Shown: positions 1-11,697, counted from the stretch's first letter. The stretch: DNA of 60,000 nt from Antedon mediterranea (GCF_964355755.1 NC_092675.1:31088912-31148911), one strand, 5' to 3'. Notes: a model not told the origin generated them from the sequence alone. Numbers and translations are program-made.

Positions 1-1330
1 AAACTAATCTTTTGACAGTGTCGGTAAACGTAATACCGATATGAATAAACACCCGTTTTAATATTGAAAAAAAAATTAAACGTGAACACACTATCGTCAC
101 TAATCACATTGCAACCGTAACAAAATCGGCAACTTGTAATTTTGGAGGGAATATTTTTTATTTCAATCTTTGTTTTGAATGGCTTTTGTCTTTGTGAACG
201 TTGACATAATGGCATAATTATTCGGAATTATGGAAGCCGTGAAATCGACCGATTTATAACCAAAATTTGCAGAACGCTGATGCCTATATCGTTCGTTCTT
301 TTTACTTCTTGTCAAATCATAATTTGAATATATTCTGCCAAATTTGGCCCGGGAAATATTTTAAGAGCTGGAATTAGTTTCCAGATCGACGCAAAGTGCG
401 CCTTAAGAACAAACTTGCGTGTCAACATAAGTGGGAACCGACGTGTTCAACACCGACTGCTTTACGTTCATCATGATTCTCGATCGTAAGAGGGGATGCA
501 AAAATAGATAGAAGAGTATTTTCTGATGTTGCGCGCGCGACAATACAATACGTTGCGGTAGGATGTTTTCGTTTAGTAGTTCATACGTTGGTTAATGAAA
601 TATTTATATTACATTTTTCTTCTTTACATAGTACTGTCGCTTCGCCAACCACACTAACCGATACTGATAATATTATTTGTCCATTATGAATACATTAGAA
701 AAACATTTTTAAACTGGCGAATAATTAAATCAGTAATAGGCCTACTGTAGTATTGGCTACAATGGGGAAAATGTACAAGTTTAAAATACTATACAGAATA
801 ACTAAAGGAAAATAAATATCTTATTGTATTTATTCATACATTTAGACAATAGGCAAATATTATAGATAATAAACATACATCAACATAATAATATTTAAAT
901 GCAAAAAAAAAAGATCTCTAAGTTGTATTCACGCGTACGTATAACATTTTTAAAAACAAGTGTAAAATCTATGATACGGACACTTTTTATAGGCCTAGGC
1001 CTAGGCTCTAAAATTAGGCTAAATAAGCATATGGCCATCCTTTACTTCTTACAATTTACTTACTTTAATTTATTTACTTTACTGTAGTTTATTTCTATAC
1101 TTTTCTATACAGTTGGCTATGGCTTTAAATTGTAGGGGACGTGTGCTACAATGCTATAGAAGTTATCGGAAAAAGTGACATTTAATATTGCATTCAATTC
1201 GAGGTCCTTCTTGTGTGTCCGTCGCCTTGCAAATAGCGCGATGTGTTTGTTCGTAAAACTATATCACATATTAACTCCATTAGCGAAAACACGTGAGCTT
1301 GTTCATAGATAAAGTCATGTTTTTTGATAA
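1..1330. other. intergenic, no gene seen
   Basis: AT-rich sequence without a convincing coding region. A short (TAGGCC)n-like run lies near 991-1007. Open frames here are short and unlike known proteins. Confidence 0.6.
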
Positions 1331-1759
1331 AGCCTGTTTTCCTGTCGACGTTGAAATACGTTGAGTTGCGTTGAGTTTAAAATCGTTAAAGTTGAAAATA
1401 AAATAGCGATGAGGATGATCGAGTCGGACCGCTAATATTTACACATTTTTACGCGATCGTTCATAGTTTCTTGGTTCTCTCGAGCGTTGCTGGGACACGC
1501 GGACGTGAAGTGTTGCAAAACTAAGGCCGGCCACGCGCAGCCGGGACCGCGTGAAAATTGAAAAAGTTACGGGTTTTGATGCTTAAACCCAGCCTAGGAC
1601 ATGCTTTCGTTGATATCTTAATATAGGCTTACACTAAAGACAAACATTAAATTTAATTGGTTTAATATTATAATTTAATTTAACTTACACTTGTTTTTTT
1701 TAAATATCAGACCTTAAAAGTGTACAAAAAAGGTGAAAAACATCGTCGCGTTGTAAATG

Positions 1760-2043
1760 TTATGCGCGATTTGAACGATTTGCGCAATTTGAAATTGCGC
1801 AAAAAAATCCTTGCGCAATTTGAAATTGCGCAAAGAATTCTTGCGCAATTTAAAATTGCGCAAGGATTTTTTTGCGCAATTTCAAATTGCGCAATCAACT
1901 TGCGCAATTTCAAATTGCGCAAGAAAATCTTTGCGCAATTTTAAATTGCGCTGCACAATTTGTAAATTGCGCAAGATAGTTCTTGCGCAATATGACACCT
2001 TTGCGCAATTTGAAAACGAACTGTAAATTTTCTAATTGCGCAA
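1760..2043. repeat. cluster of about 15 TTGCGCAA palindromes
   Basis: The 8-bp palindrome TTGCGCAA occurs about 15 times in 284 bp, mostly as face-to-face pairs joined by TTTGAAA or TTTCAAA, so each ~23-bp pair is itself a near-palindrome. The spacers differ (AAAAAAATCC, AGAATTC, GGATTTTT), so this is not a simple tandem repeat. Small open frames seen on both strands come from this repetition. Confidence 0.9.
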
Positions 2044-2493
2044 CAAAATTCTACCAGACAATCGGTATTAATAATTTATTGGAAACTAAATAACTCAAAA
2101 TAAAACATAATAAATGCGAAGATGTGTGTAATAAATACATAACATTTATTATTACAATTAAATAATATTATCACTGTAACTTGAAATAAATCAAAATAAA
2201 TGTAAAAATTAAGTTTTTAATATTAGTTTAAGCTAGGCCATGTAACCTAGTCAGTATCAGTAGTCCAGACCCTAGCTAGGCTAGAGTAGTATAGCCGGCC
2301 GCCCGCGCCGCGCCCGCCTGGTGGAACACCACCGCTTCGTTTTCCTTCGTCGGTTCTTCGACGGTATGCTAACTTATAACAATATTTGCACTACTAAAAT
2401 AAGGAAATGCGATATTTATCTTTAATTTTGAATCATTCTTAGAAATTACTATAAAAATATGGGTGTGCATGATTTCACAATCTGTCGAAAAAC

Positions 2494-2640
2494 CTTGCGC
2501 AATTTGCAGATTACTTGCGCAATTTAATACGTTGCTTGCGCAATTTGAAACACATGTTTCAATTCAAATTGCGCAAGGATTTCTTTTGCGCAATTTCAAA
2601 TTGCGCAAATCGTTCAAATCGCGCATAAACATTCAAGAAT
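2494..2640. repeat. second, inverted TTGCGCAA cluster
   Basis: Six further TTGCGCAA sites. The segment 2560-2640 is the reverse complement of 1759-1850, including the shared edge GCGCGATTTGAACGATTTGC. The two clusters therefore form the inner arms of the 1331-2878 element. Confidence 0.85.
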
Positions 2641-3510
2641 TGTCAGCGTGTACCTATTTTTTCACAAACTGCAATGACGTAATTTGTGGACCATTTGATT
2701 GGTCAGTTTTAACGATCGTAATCGTTAAAGTTGAACCGAGTTCAACTTTAACGATTTAAGATTTTAACGATTTTCAACGTTAATTTTTACCCCCTTTTCC
2801 TGTTAAATCGTTGAATATGTCAACTCAACGCAACTCAACGCAACTCAACGTAACTTAACGTCGACAGGAAAACAGGCTTAACATAACGATTAAAATCGAA
2901 ATATTTTTTTAGAATCTGTAAATTCAAGGGGATCAGGTGCCGTTTTCGGCCACCTCGACGTATATGGACTATACCATTATAAAAAGATGGGAAAATAGGG
3001 GTGTCCCATTTATTAATTGAGTGTGTTAATGTGTCAAAATACTGCTGCTTTTGTTCTTTTGTTTAGTGCATTATGTTTCAGCAACAGAGGGAAAACAACT
3101 ACGCCCTGCATGCTGTAAAATTAATTTCAGTTTTCAAGTTAATGCAGTATATTATGGCTCTTTATTTCTATATAATTTTTACAGATTTATAGATACAGAA
3201 AGTATATAAAGAAAGTTTTTATTCCAGTTACAAATAAAAAATATAATTTACCTAACGATAACACAGTAGTACATTTAATAAAGATGACAGTAGTACTAGT
3301 ACATTTAATAAGATCTATAACATACTGATTATTAGGTAATCAGTAAAACAAATAAACATTATAATTTTGTCAATGAATCTGTACCATTTTGTTCCCAGAA
3401 AACACAGCGTTTGACATTGCGTGTTTTTAGGTTTGGTTTTTTTTAAACGTTTTAAACACGTTTCTGTGTAGAAATACATGTTCTAATTGAACAACGTTTG
3501 CATCAAAACG

Positions 3511-3753
3511 TTATAATAGCGAATGCAAAACGGAGCTGATAATGTCGCCATGAAGAGGATGATTGGTGTCTTCCAATATAGCATGGAATACATCGGCAAG
3601 CCGTTCGCTGTAGAACGAGTCAAGCATTTGCATAGACAAACCAATTACTTTCCACGTTCCAGCCAGTACCTTCTCAATTTGGTCTTTATCCTCCTTACAT
3701 ACCCTTACTGATATTCCTAGCCCAATATACAATATGCCCAAATAGAACATCAC
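3511..3753 (-). pseudogene. possible coding relic inside the composite transposon
   Basis: An 80-codon open frame on the minus strand. Its end (AILEDTNHPLHGDI) faintly recalls the DPSHPL segment found near the C-terminus of some LINE reverse-transcriptase proteins, but nothing else supports that. It may be chance. A perfect 36-bp palindrome lies just upstream of its start. Confidence 0.2.
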
Positions 3754-3764
3754 TGATTAGTAAA

Positions 3765-3800
3765 ACCATGGAGAAATAAGTTAACTTATTTCTCCATGGT
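3765..3800. repeat. perfect 36-bp palindrome
   Basis: ACCATGGAGAAATAAGTT is followed without spacer by its exact reverse complement. With no loop it could form a cruciform. It lies inside unit A of the composite transposon. Confidence 0.95.
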
Positions 3801-4159
3801 AAAACATAAACATTCTATAGTACAAATATCCTGCTTTACCCCAAAGAACCGAGTTTCCTCAAGCAGTACAGCCTTGTATTTAACTTCTTAACTACGATTA
3901 ACATGTCCACCCATTTAAGCTTTAGTCAAACACTACTACCAAATACTTATAATTGTTAACAACCTCTACTTCCTTTACTTTAATTAATGTATACTGTCAG
4001 ACCAATTATGTTTTCGAAAACCAATCCTTATTTCTTTTGTTTTAATGTTTAGTTCAAGAAAATAAAAAATATGATTTATCTACCTATACGATTGGGCCAA
4101 TTAGAATGCATTTGCCAACATTCTTTTACATATTTCACAACATTATAGAGTTTAGGTAA

Positions 4160-4270
4160 TTTAACCGATTGTAATGTAGTATTTAGGATATTTTAATATC
4201 GATTGTAATGTAGTATTTAGGATGTTTTAATTCCGATTGTATTGTAGTATTTAACATTTTCTAATTTCGA
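4160..4270. repeat. short tandem repeat, about 45-bp unit, 2-3 copies
   Basis: CGATTGTAATGTAGTATTTA recurs at about 4170, 4200 and (as a variant) 4236, followed each time by GGATATTTTAAT-like sequence. Confidence 0.7.
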
Positions 4271-4364
4271 ATCGGATTGTACTAAAATTTAAAGTGTTTA
4301 AACCCAGATAGGAATAACATAGGCCTAGTATTTAATATGCTTTAATTTTGATTATACTGTAGTG

Positions 4365-4690
4365 TTTAGTTTAGTTTATTTATTTATTCATAGGAATCAC
4401 CTTTATATCGGTGTCACACATTTATCAGTTAATGGTGCATCCAATTTACAGACAAAATTACAGATAACATAAGCCACAAAGTTCTAAATACTAATACATA
4501 CCATTAAAACAAAATGTAAACTAATTAATTAATTAGATCTGTATGAAAATACATAATATGTAAATTGTACAATATATATAACTACAAAAATAAAAACAGA
4601 ACAACAAAAATACAGGATAGGCCTAATAAATAAATAAAACATACAGATACATCCTCATAGAGGTGTCTGTTTACTATATTAATCAATTAG
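4365..4690 (-). mobile_element. possible 3' tail of a LINE/SINE, minus strand
   Basis: Read on the minus strand, the sequence contains GGATGCACCATTAACTG and ends in AATAAATAAATAAACT. GGATGCACCA followed by an AATAAA-rich tail is also seen at 48080-48150. Family not identified. Confidence 0.35.
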
Positions 4691-5170
4691 TTGAGAGAGG
4701 TAATGCTGATAACATTGTAGATCTAGTAACCCATGCTTTCATTAAATATTTTTTACAATAAAAATCTAAGATTTTTCCTAATGTTTCATTTTCAGTGAAT
4801 AAATTGTCTAGCATAAAGTGGTGTTTTAATTCCTGAGATCCACAATTCAAATTATCCCAGTTAGTACATACTTAATTATTGTCTAACAGAGTTTAATGAA
4901 GAACATTTAAATAAAAAATGGTTTACTGTTTCTTTTTCGTTAGTACTACACATCTTCCATATAACTATAATAACATGCCTTATAAAAAGTACATGCATTG
5001 CTAGTTTTTTATGTTTTGTATTGTTACTTGTAGTTTGTACTGTAGGTTACGTAACAGAACAATTGTATTGTCTTCCCATTCAATAGACACCCTTCTCTAC
5101 ATAAAACATAATACCCCACACCCCTATCATAATAATGGTATAGTCCATATAAGTCGAGGTGGCCGAAAAC

Positions 5171-5810
5171 CTACAGGGTTGGGTAGGTTTGGCCAGTATG
5201 CGTACCTTTTTATGGCCAGCGGGCGTCCCGGATATTGCGCAATATGGCCAGCGGGCGTCCAATTATTGCGCAATATGTTTCAATGGCAGCGTCCGCGCGC
5301 TCCATGCGTGTGAAAAATACGTACAATGCGACAGAGAGGGCGTTATATTTACATTTTCCGCGCGAGATGCCGGCCGGCCACGTACTATTATTATTTATCA
5401 GAAAAAAAATATTAAATAATGTGAAATTTCATTTAAAATGTTTTTTGATTGACATTATAATAGTTAAAACTATTAATAATTATTGTTATTAATTAGGCCC
5501 TAAAATACAGTAGTATAATTTACTAAATCAGTTTAACTTTGGCTACTAGCCTGCTCTGAACAGATAGATTGGATTTTAGAGGCCTCAGTTCAGCCTTGCC
5601 CTACTTGCAAATTCTGTATATATAAAATTAATTATGTATATAGCGCCATCTGTGTCGCATTGTACGTATTTCACACGCACTGAGCGGACGTTGCCATTGA
5701 ACAAATATTGCGCAATAATTGGACGCCCGCTGGCCATATTGCGCAATTTCCGGGACGCCCGCTGGCCATAAAAAGGTACGCATACTGGCCAAACCTACCC
5801 AACCCGTATC
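5171..5810. mobile_element. unit B of the composite: long inverted arms with ATTGCGCAAT sites
   Basis: The arms pair over roughly 150 bp: GGGTTGGGTAGGTTTGGCCA at the left, its complement on the right near 5785-5806, then paired copies of GGCCAGCGGGCGTCC (5216, 5246; complements at 5721, 5753) and four ATTGCGCAAT palindromes (5234-5243, 5265-5274, 5707-5716, 5738-5747). The centre (about 5400-5640) is AT-rich and holds no gene. Open frames in the arms are by-products of the repeats. Confidence 0.8.
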
Positions 5811-5884
5811 CCGAAAACGGCACCTGATCCATTCAAGGTGTTATCATCGATTTTGGTCGGATTTTGTGCACACTACCATTTCGT

Positions 5885-5946
5885 AGGGTCTTCGCTTTCG
5901 AGGTCTTCGGTCTTCGATCTTCGCTTTCGAGGTCTTCGCTTTCGAC
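5885..5946. repeat. CTTCG-rich short repeat
   Basis: Imperfect repeats of TCTTCGCTTTCGAGG over about 60 bp, just outside the composite transposon. Confidence 0.7.
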
Positions 5947-6822
5947 ACACCCATTTTATACGTGATGAAATTCAAGTTTGTATCAGCGTTATCGTGATGA
6001 AATCAGTTGAGAAAACACGAACAAGAATTAAGAGGTAGGCTTTGCAAAAGTTATTCTTACCTTTGTGCGTGCAAAACTTAGTTGGTACTGACATACTAAA
6101 GCACAATTAATGGTACCGTGTTATTGTTAATATCTTTCTCATATTACTTTGTTCGTATAATCTTTATTCAGTGATAAATGAAATGACATGTAATGACAAT
6201 TCGTTTTTCTAAGTTAATCAAGATCGAGTGTGGAGGCATTCATTAAACAATCTAAACTTGGACCACCGTTTTAAAGAAAATGAATGTTTGAAATGTTTAG
6301 ATTCAACCTGTTAGTGTTTCATCGCTGTTGGTTGTCAACTGAATAAAATAAATAAATTTCAAAAAGAAAAACCACAGTATTAATAAAAAAAATAGTTGAT
6401 TTGAATTATGGATACAAACCCCATGAAATAGCTACTGCAGTATGAAATGATGTTGTGAGCATCAGACACACTGATAGACAAACTTCTCTTTTTTTTAACG
6501 GTACATTATATGTTTTTCGTTGATACACCCTACTAAAAAATGCAGTTGCTTGATTTTAACAGTAATATTGCAGGCAGTTAACATTATGCAAGTTGTATGA
6601 TGCGGACCTGGTCTTTACCACATACTTCGTTCGTATCATGTGTCAAGAGCGTTTAGTCGGAATCAAAATTGGAATCAAAAACTACAAGTACATTTTACAC
6701 GCTTGAGAGGTATTATTCCAGAGCGTTATTTCGTCGATCGAGCATTCTCTACTTCTACGAAGCGCCATTTATGCCTTTATTTACTTCCGAAATAGAAATA
6801 GTACTACGGTGGTAACTGGTTC
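5947..6822. other. intergenic, no gene seen
   Basis: AT-rich, no convincing coding region or repeat family recognised. Confidence 0.5.
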
Positions 6823-7296
6823 AGTGGACCAATTTTAGCACCAGGGGAGCACAGTGATATAAAATAGAAATAAGTCACTGAATTTTAATATCTTTTCGTA
6901 TTTTAATACACTGTGCTCAAGTGGACCCAATTTGGTACCAGGGAAGCACATTGATATAAAATAGAAATAAGTCACTGAATGTTAATATCTTTTCGTATTT
7001 TAATACACTATATGCTCAAGTGGACCCAATTTGGCGTCAGTGGAGCACAGTGATATAAAATAGAAATAAGTCACTGAATTGTAATATCTTTTTGTATTTT
7101 AATACAATGTACTCAAGTGTACCCAATTTGGCACCAGGCGAGCACAGTGATATAAAATAGAAATAATTCACGGAATTTTAATATCTTTTCGTATGTTAAT
7201 ACATTGTGCTCAAGTGGACCGAACTTGGAGCCAGTTGAGCACAGTGATATAAAATAGAAATAAGACACTGAATTTTAATATATTTTCGTATTAAGC
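6823..7296. repeat. tandem repeat, about 98-bp unit, 5 copies
   Basis: Copies begin with GTGGACCCAATTTGG-like sequence at 6823, 6921, 7020, 7117 and 7214. The body contains GAGCACAGTGATATAAAATA and GAAATAAGTCACTGAATTTT. Copies differ by several per cent, so the array is not recent. Confidence 0.92.
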
Positions 7297-7395
7297 ATAT
7301 ATTTGAATACCTACCGGTATGGTACCGTACATGTTCGACAATACAGTGCCACATATGTCTATAAAAAAAAAAAACAATATTAAAAAAAAAAAAAA

Positions 7396-7462
7396 TATCC
7401 GTCGAGGTTCGAACTCCAACCGATAGCACTCAAAACTGAGCATTACCCGTTACGCCAACAAG
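7396..7462 (-). mobile_element. tRNA-like (SINE) promoter segment, minus strand
   Basis: On the minus strand GTTGGCGTAACGGGTAA resembles an A box and GGAGTTCGAACCTC a B box of a Pol III type-2 promoter, spaced as in a tRNA. The anticodon arm does not fold properly and the acceptor ends do not pair, so a functional tRNA is unlikely. A-rich runs lie beside it at about 7365-7395. Confidence 0.45.
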
Positions 7463-7561
7463 TACATGACTGACAAGCTGATAATAGCTAGTCTATTTAT
7501 ACGTGTATTACGTAATTGATCATTACGTCATAAATATCCTATTAACCTTGCTAAAACCAAA

Positions 7562-7840
7562 ATGATCAGTTAGCTCAGTCGTCTGAGCGTCGTGTTAACA
7601 ACACGTATGTCGTGGGTTCGATTCCTACGCTGGTTGGTGGAATAGAGTTAAGGCTATGCGAGCCCCTGTGTTTGGGGTTCACAGACAGATCATACGTCCC
7701 CCTTTCCACCACACATCATGAGGCAACAACATCAATGTATCTGGTGATGTGGTGGAAATGACCCCAAAAGGCTGTGGCAGGGCCTTAGTGCTGAGGCAGG
7801 GAGAGCACATTTAACATCTTTTTTTTATTTAATTTTTTTT
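7562..7840 (+). mobile_element. tRNA-derived SINE
   Basis: The head resembles a tRNA: TTAGCTCAGTCGTCTGAGC (A-box region), an anticodon-type hairpin CGTG-TTAACAA-CACG that would present AAC, and B box GGGTTCGATTCC. A non-tRNA body of about 180 bp follows with an internal inverted repeat (CCACCACA...TGTGGTGG) and a T/A-rich tail at 7818-7842. The acceptor stem is not closed, which favours a SINE over a tRNA gene. Confidence 0.65.
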
Positions 7841-7842
7841 TC

Positions 7843-9420
7843 AACCTGTATTCGATCTCGTAAATTTTATGTTTGCCGCCCTCAATTTTAAAAGAATTTA
7901 AATTTATTATTTTCATCGCAGGTGTACGAAACGGTTTGGTATGCCGTGCGTTGTTATGCAATGGTTGTGCAGGTGTATATGGGAAAGATGGTATTGTTAG
8001 TCATTCGCGGTCAACACGCCACACTGTTAAATTTTGATTTTGATATCAATGTTGCTACATTGGTACCGAAATGCATGCAAGATATTGTATTGTAATATGT
8101 TATGAATAAACGTTTATGGTAGTTGTTGTGTATGGCCGCACCGTCCCAGATTAAACAGATAGTTTGTCTCCGATGGTTTTTGTATGGGGTTAATGGAAAG
8201 TGAAATAAGATCAAATATAGAACATTTGCAAAGATGCTGTGTTTGGGGTTCACAGAATTATACGAAAAAAGTGACAATGTTTGTACTTTTATGTCTCTGA
8301 AATATCCGCATAGGTTCCAGTTGAATATGTATGTACATTGAGGCGGATTTTCAAAGACACGGTTTTGATTTAAAAAAAAACCACTTTGGGTATTCTGAAT
8401 TCGAGACTAACTATATTACCGTCTGAAATTCAGAAAATGTGACTGCAGGTTGGAAGGCATGATCATCACTAAATGAGTTCTCACGTCACACATTATGGAA
8501 AAAAAGTCTTCCTGTTTTTTTTAAGGCAGAATTTTGCCAAATTTTGTATTTGACCATATTAAGGAGGTATTCGTTTTTTTTTTTGTCTTGATTTCCCCAA
8601 CTTATGTACGAAAAGAAATATCGCTGGGCGGATTCACCAAAGAAAAAAACCTATTCGTCGGCATTTCGGCTATTCGGCATTTGGGCGGTAGGCATCACTG
8701 GAATTACCGACCGAGTAAGCTTTGTAAAAAATGCATAAAATAAAGCAAGTGCTGAATATTATGTGATCATGAAATCTTTAAACGGTTGGGCGTTAAGCTT
8801 AGTAACAATTAGTGTTATCCTTGATTCCAAATTCCATTTCGAAAACCTTGATAAATACATCTATGAATGATGCACAGTTGAGGGTAAGCTAACTCTTCGG
8901 AGCTTGATCATTAGAACATTAAAGGTTGGGTATTGTCAGTGGCAGGATTGTTCGTATTTTTTTTGAAGAAGAGTTTTCCTTACGAACAAACAAGTTTGAT
9001 TTGAATTGGATTCATTTCTCATGATAAAATTGCAGCAAAACCTCCTTTTCGGGACAAGCTGAATTTCCAATCTGAAAGACGACTTTAATGTAGCACATGT
9101 TGACATATTCCCAAGGTAAGCGTTTAAAGTCCAGAATGTAATCACAATCTCCATCGCTCAATGAGACCACCAATGCAAACATGTTCATCTTGTGTGAATG
9201 GCTTTAATGTTACAAGCGTCGTATGTGAAAGCAAGCTATTGTACCCAGTCTGAAGGCAGAAGGCCCTGCTTTGTACCACTCTTAAGGTCAAGTGGCCGGG
9301 TTACCTATAAAATATAAGAGACTGATTATGTATTGTGATAGCTTGGGTTCATAAACACACGTGAAAGATGACTTGTCTCATCTGTTGTACTGGCGAGTGA
9401 AGCCAAATCCCCACTCCACT
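7843..9420. other. intergenic, one SINE-body fragment, otherwise no gene seen
   Basis: The 20-mer CTGTGTTTGGGGTTCACAGA from the SINE body (7666-7685) recurs exactly at 8237-8256. Nothing else recognisable; open frames are short and low-complexity. Confidence 0.5.
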
Positions 9421-9432
9421 AAATGAATTGTA

Positions 9433-9530
9433 GGTCCGACAGGTAAGTCCAGTCTACAAATGTAGGCTTACTTAATTACTTGCCGGGTATCAGAGTGTCA
9501 GGTAAGTCCAGTCTACAAATTTAGGCATAC
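9433..9530. repeat. direct duplication, about 60-bp unit
   Basis: CAGGTAAGTCCAGTCTACAA occurs twice, followed by TGTAGGCTTACTT and TTTAGGCATACTT respectively. Confidence 0.8.
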
Positions 9531-11525
9531 TTCTCTACAGTACGTGTTATTTAGACCTTATTCTACTGTACCATAAAATCATTCCATCAGCTGTCGGATG
9601 ACAACCGAAGAAGTAAGCAGATGAATACTCCTTATGAATCACGAGTTCCTGTTTCAATACACCTGTACAGTCTACTCATTCGACAAACTTCCCCTTCTAC
9701 TTATCGTAAGAATGAAAATGGTAGGATTAGTTGACATTTCCGGTACTTAAGTGTTCTGTATGCATTCATGTATCGTAAGACGATATTAACTGGCTATGCA
9801 CTAGAAATTGTATAATAAACACTTTCTTTATTATAAAAAAAAAGAGGAGGATACAACTCATGCAGGTGAGTCAGCAATTGTGCCGAATAGATGTCGTCTG
9901 CGACTCCACCAGTTTGCCTTCTATTCGGTAGTCCAGTCTAGACTAACATACATTATTTTACCGTACCTACAGTAATTCGCGTTATAGTATTTGTGATTTC
10001 GTGGTATCCATAGCCTTTCACTTTTCTACTTTTTTGTTTGACTGAATAACTATCTAACTACCAAACTGTGGACACAAGACGAACGCAAACAGTTTAAAGA
10101 AATACTGTAAGTTGTTGACGGATAATTAGGCCTACATCTAGGTATAGATGTCTAACGTGTGCCACTGTTACACAAGTGATTCCATTAAATTGTATTGTAT
10201 TGTATCGATGAAGTTTGTCAATTTGTTTATACCTTGTTTATACGTATAGAACATTTTGTTACGTCTAACATTCAGCTGAAATGTTATTTATAATTTCAGC
10301 TGCATGGTTATCAAATACGAAAAATTGTTTGTTACATCAATTCGTTGATGGAGTATTAAGTTAAAAGTCATTGGCCTAAGTGTATTACTCTTTGTTGGTT
10401 GTTTTTTTTTTGTGTTTCGTACAGTATTAATTTTGTTGTCTATTATCTGTAGACACTCACTAAAGTGATGACGTACTGTACAATGCAGGAATTAGAGGGA
10501 AGATTTTTCTCAATCAGCGCCCTCTTTTTACTATTTTCTTGTACAACTGTTACTTGTGGTCCCCAAGCGAGAATGGCCACTTTCATTCATTGATGATAAA
10601 CCGTCAGTTTAGTGTGCCCTCCTCGAATTGAACATTCCTTCGATTTCACTCCTGCATGCTGCACCCGTCCGTCTGCCTTACTTTAAAAGCATGGATCGCT
10701 ATTATACTTTCTAAATAGTTTGACTTTGGAATTAAGTTCAAGAAACACAGATAGTGTTCAAAAGTAAGTACAACTTAATTAAGACGTGTATCTCGTGTAG
10801 TTCTTAGAATTTTACATTCATAATGTTCGTTGTCTGACAGGTAGAAAGTGTAGCTTTTTTCAGTTGAATGAAGTTTCTAATTTTATTTTTAACGATAAGC
10901 GGTTGAATACAACATCTCTGACAATGTAAAATTACATTTCTTTAGCTGTTATAGGATTGAATAAGGCTTTATAATGCTTGTGCAGCATTATTGAGAATTC
11001 CATTTATTCTTGATGATTATGACTTTTATGTGGTTTGTCCATAAAGATGACGTGTTAAGTCATATTACTATTTTTGTATTGTCGTAAATACGACTTAAGA
11101 GACGTAACATCAATATAGTGACTTGAAATACATGAAATAGATTGTTTAAAGTCGGAAATGTTCAATTATAAAGTACTTGTCCTTCGTCATGTGCAGATAG
11201 TTTATACTAATTAACTGAAACTATTTCAGGCATAAATCTAATTCCACGACTACCAACAAAATAGCTACCATTTTGTTTGGTTAAATAGACTAAATTTAAT
11301 CCTAAATCTGTTATCAAATGGTGGAATGTTGTTAATTCCTCATCGAAATAAACTAGTGACCAAAAGGAGGCCTTTGTAATACCCAGGAGATTAAAACCGT
11401 AGTCGGACTAGTGACCGTAATATTACCGATGTTCACTATCCAGAACGCAGCTGTCAATATTAATTTACTGCACCATACGGAAGATAACTTGATACTGCAA
11501 AACCAGTCGACTCAATGGCAAATAT
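9531..11525. other. intergenic, no gene seen
   Basis: No convincing coding region, RNA gene or repeat family recognised in this stretch. Confidence 0.5.
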
Positions 11526-11697
11526 CATGCCGTAGTAAAAACCAAGTCCATTCTTTTAATGGCAGATATCATGCCCTAGTAATACTGCCGAAAACCAAGT
11601 CCATTCTTTTAATGGCAGATATCATGCCCTAGTAATACTGCCGAAAACCAAGTCCATTCTTTTAATGGCAGATATTATGCCGTAATACTGCCGATAC
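11526..11697. repeat. tandem repeat, 53-bp unit, about 3 copies
   Basis: AACCAAGTCCATTCTTTTAA followed by TGGCAGATATCATGCC recurs at 53-bp spacing; the first copy lacks about 12 bp. Confidence 0.9.

Larger units (their letters stand above)
1331..2878. mobile_element. non-autonomous DNA transposon with 20-bp TIR and TAA flanks
   Basis: Perfect terminal inverted repeats AGCCTGTTTTCCTGTCGACG (1331-1350 and complement at 2859-2878), each flanked outside by TAA. The inner parts also pair: (TTGAGTTGCG)-like runs and TTAAAGTTGAA at 1351-1396 against 2741-2858. A 3-bp TAA duplication fits the TWA preference of PIF/Harbinger transposons, an inference only. No transposase is present. The interior holds two inverted clusters of TTGCGCAA (1760-2043 and 2494-2612). 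Confidence 0.8.
2930..5830. mobile_element. composite DNA transposon, 20-bp TIR, 8-bp target duplication
   Basis: Outer ends are perfect inverted repeats, GGATCAGGTGCCGTTTTCGG at 2930-2949 and its complement at 5811-5830. ATTCAAGG stands immediately outside both ends (2922-2929 and 5831-5838), an 8-bp target-site duplication of the kind made by hAT-type transposases. Inside are two units with different arms: unit A, about 2942-5170, with TIR GTTTTCGGCCACCTCGAC; and unit B, about 5171-5830, with long arms of its own. No intact transposase gene is visible. Confidence 0.85.

Noticed and set aside
1707-2026. Three overlapping 70-codon frames rich in AQFEIAQ and RNLKLRK
   Set aside because: Translations of the TTGCGCAA palindrome cluster in different frames; not proteins.
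5011-5492. Several overlapping open frames with unusual GC-rich codons
   Set aside because: They lie in the inverted arms of a transposon and mirror each other on both strands.
7396-7462. Functional tRNA gene on the minus strand
   Set aside because: A and B boxes are recognisable but the anticodon arm and acceptor stem do not form; better explained as a SINE head.
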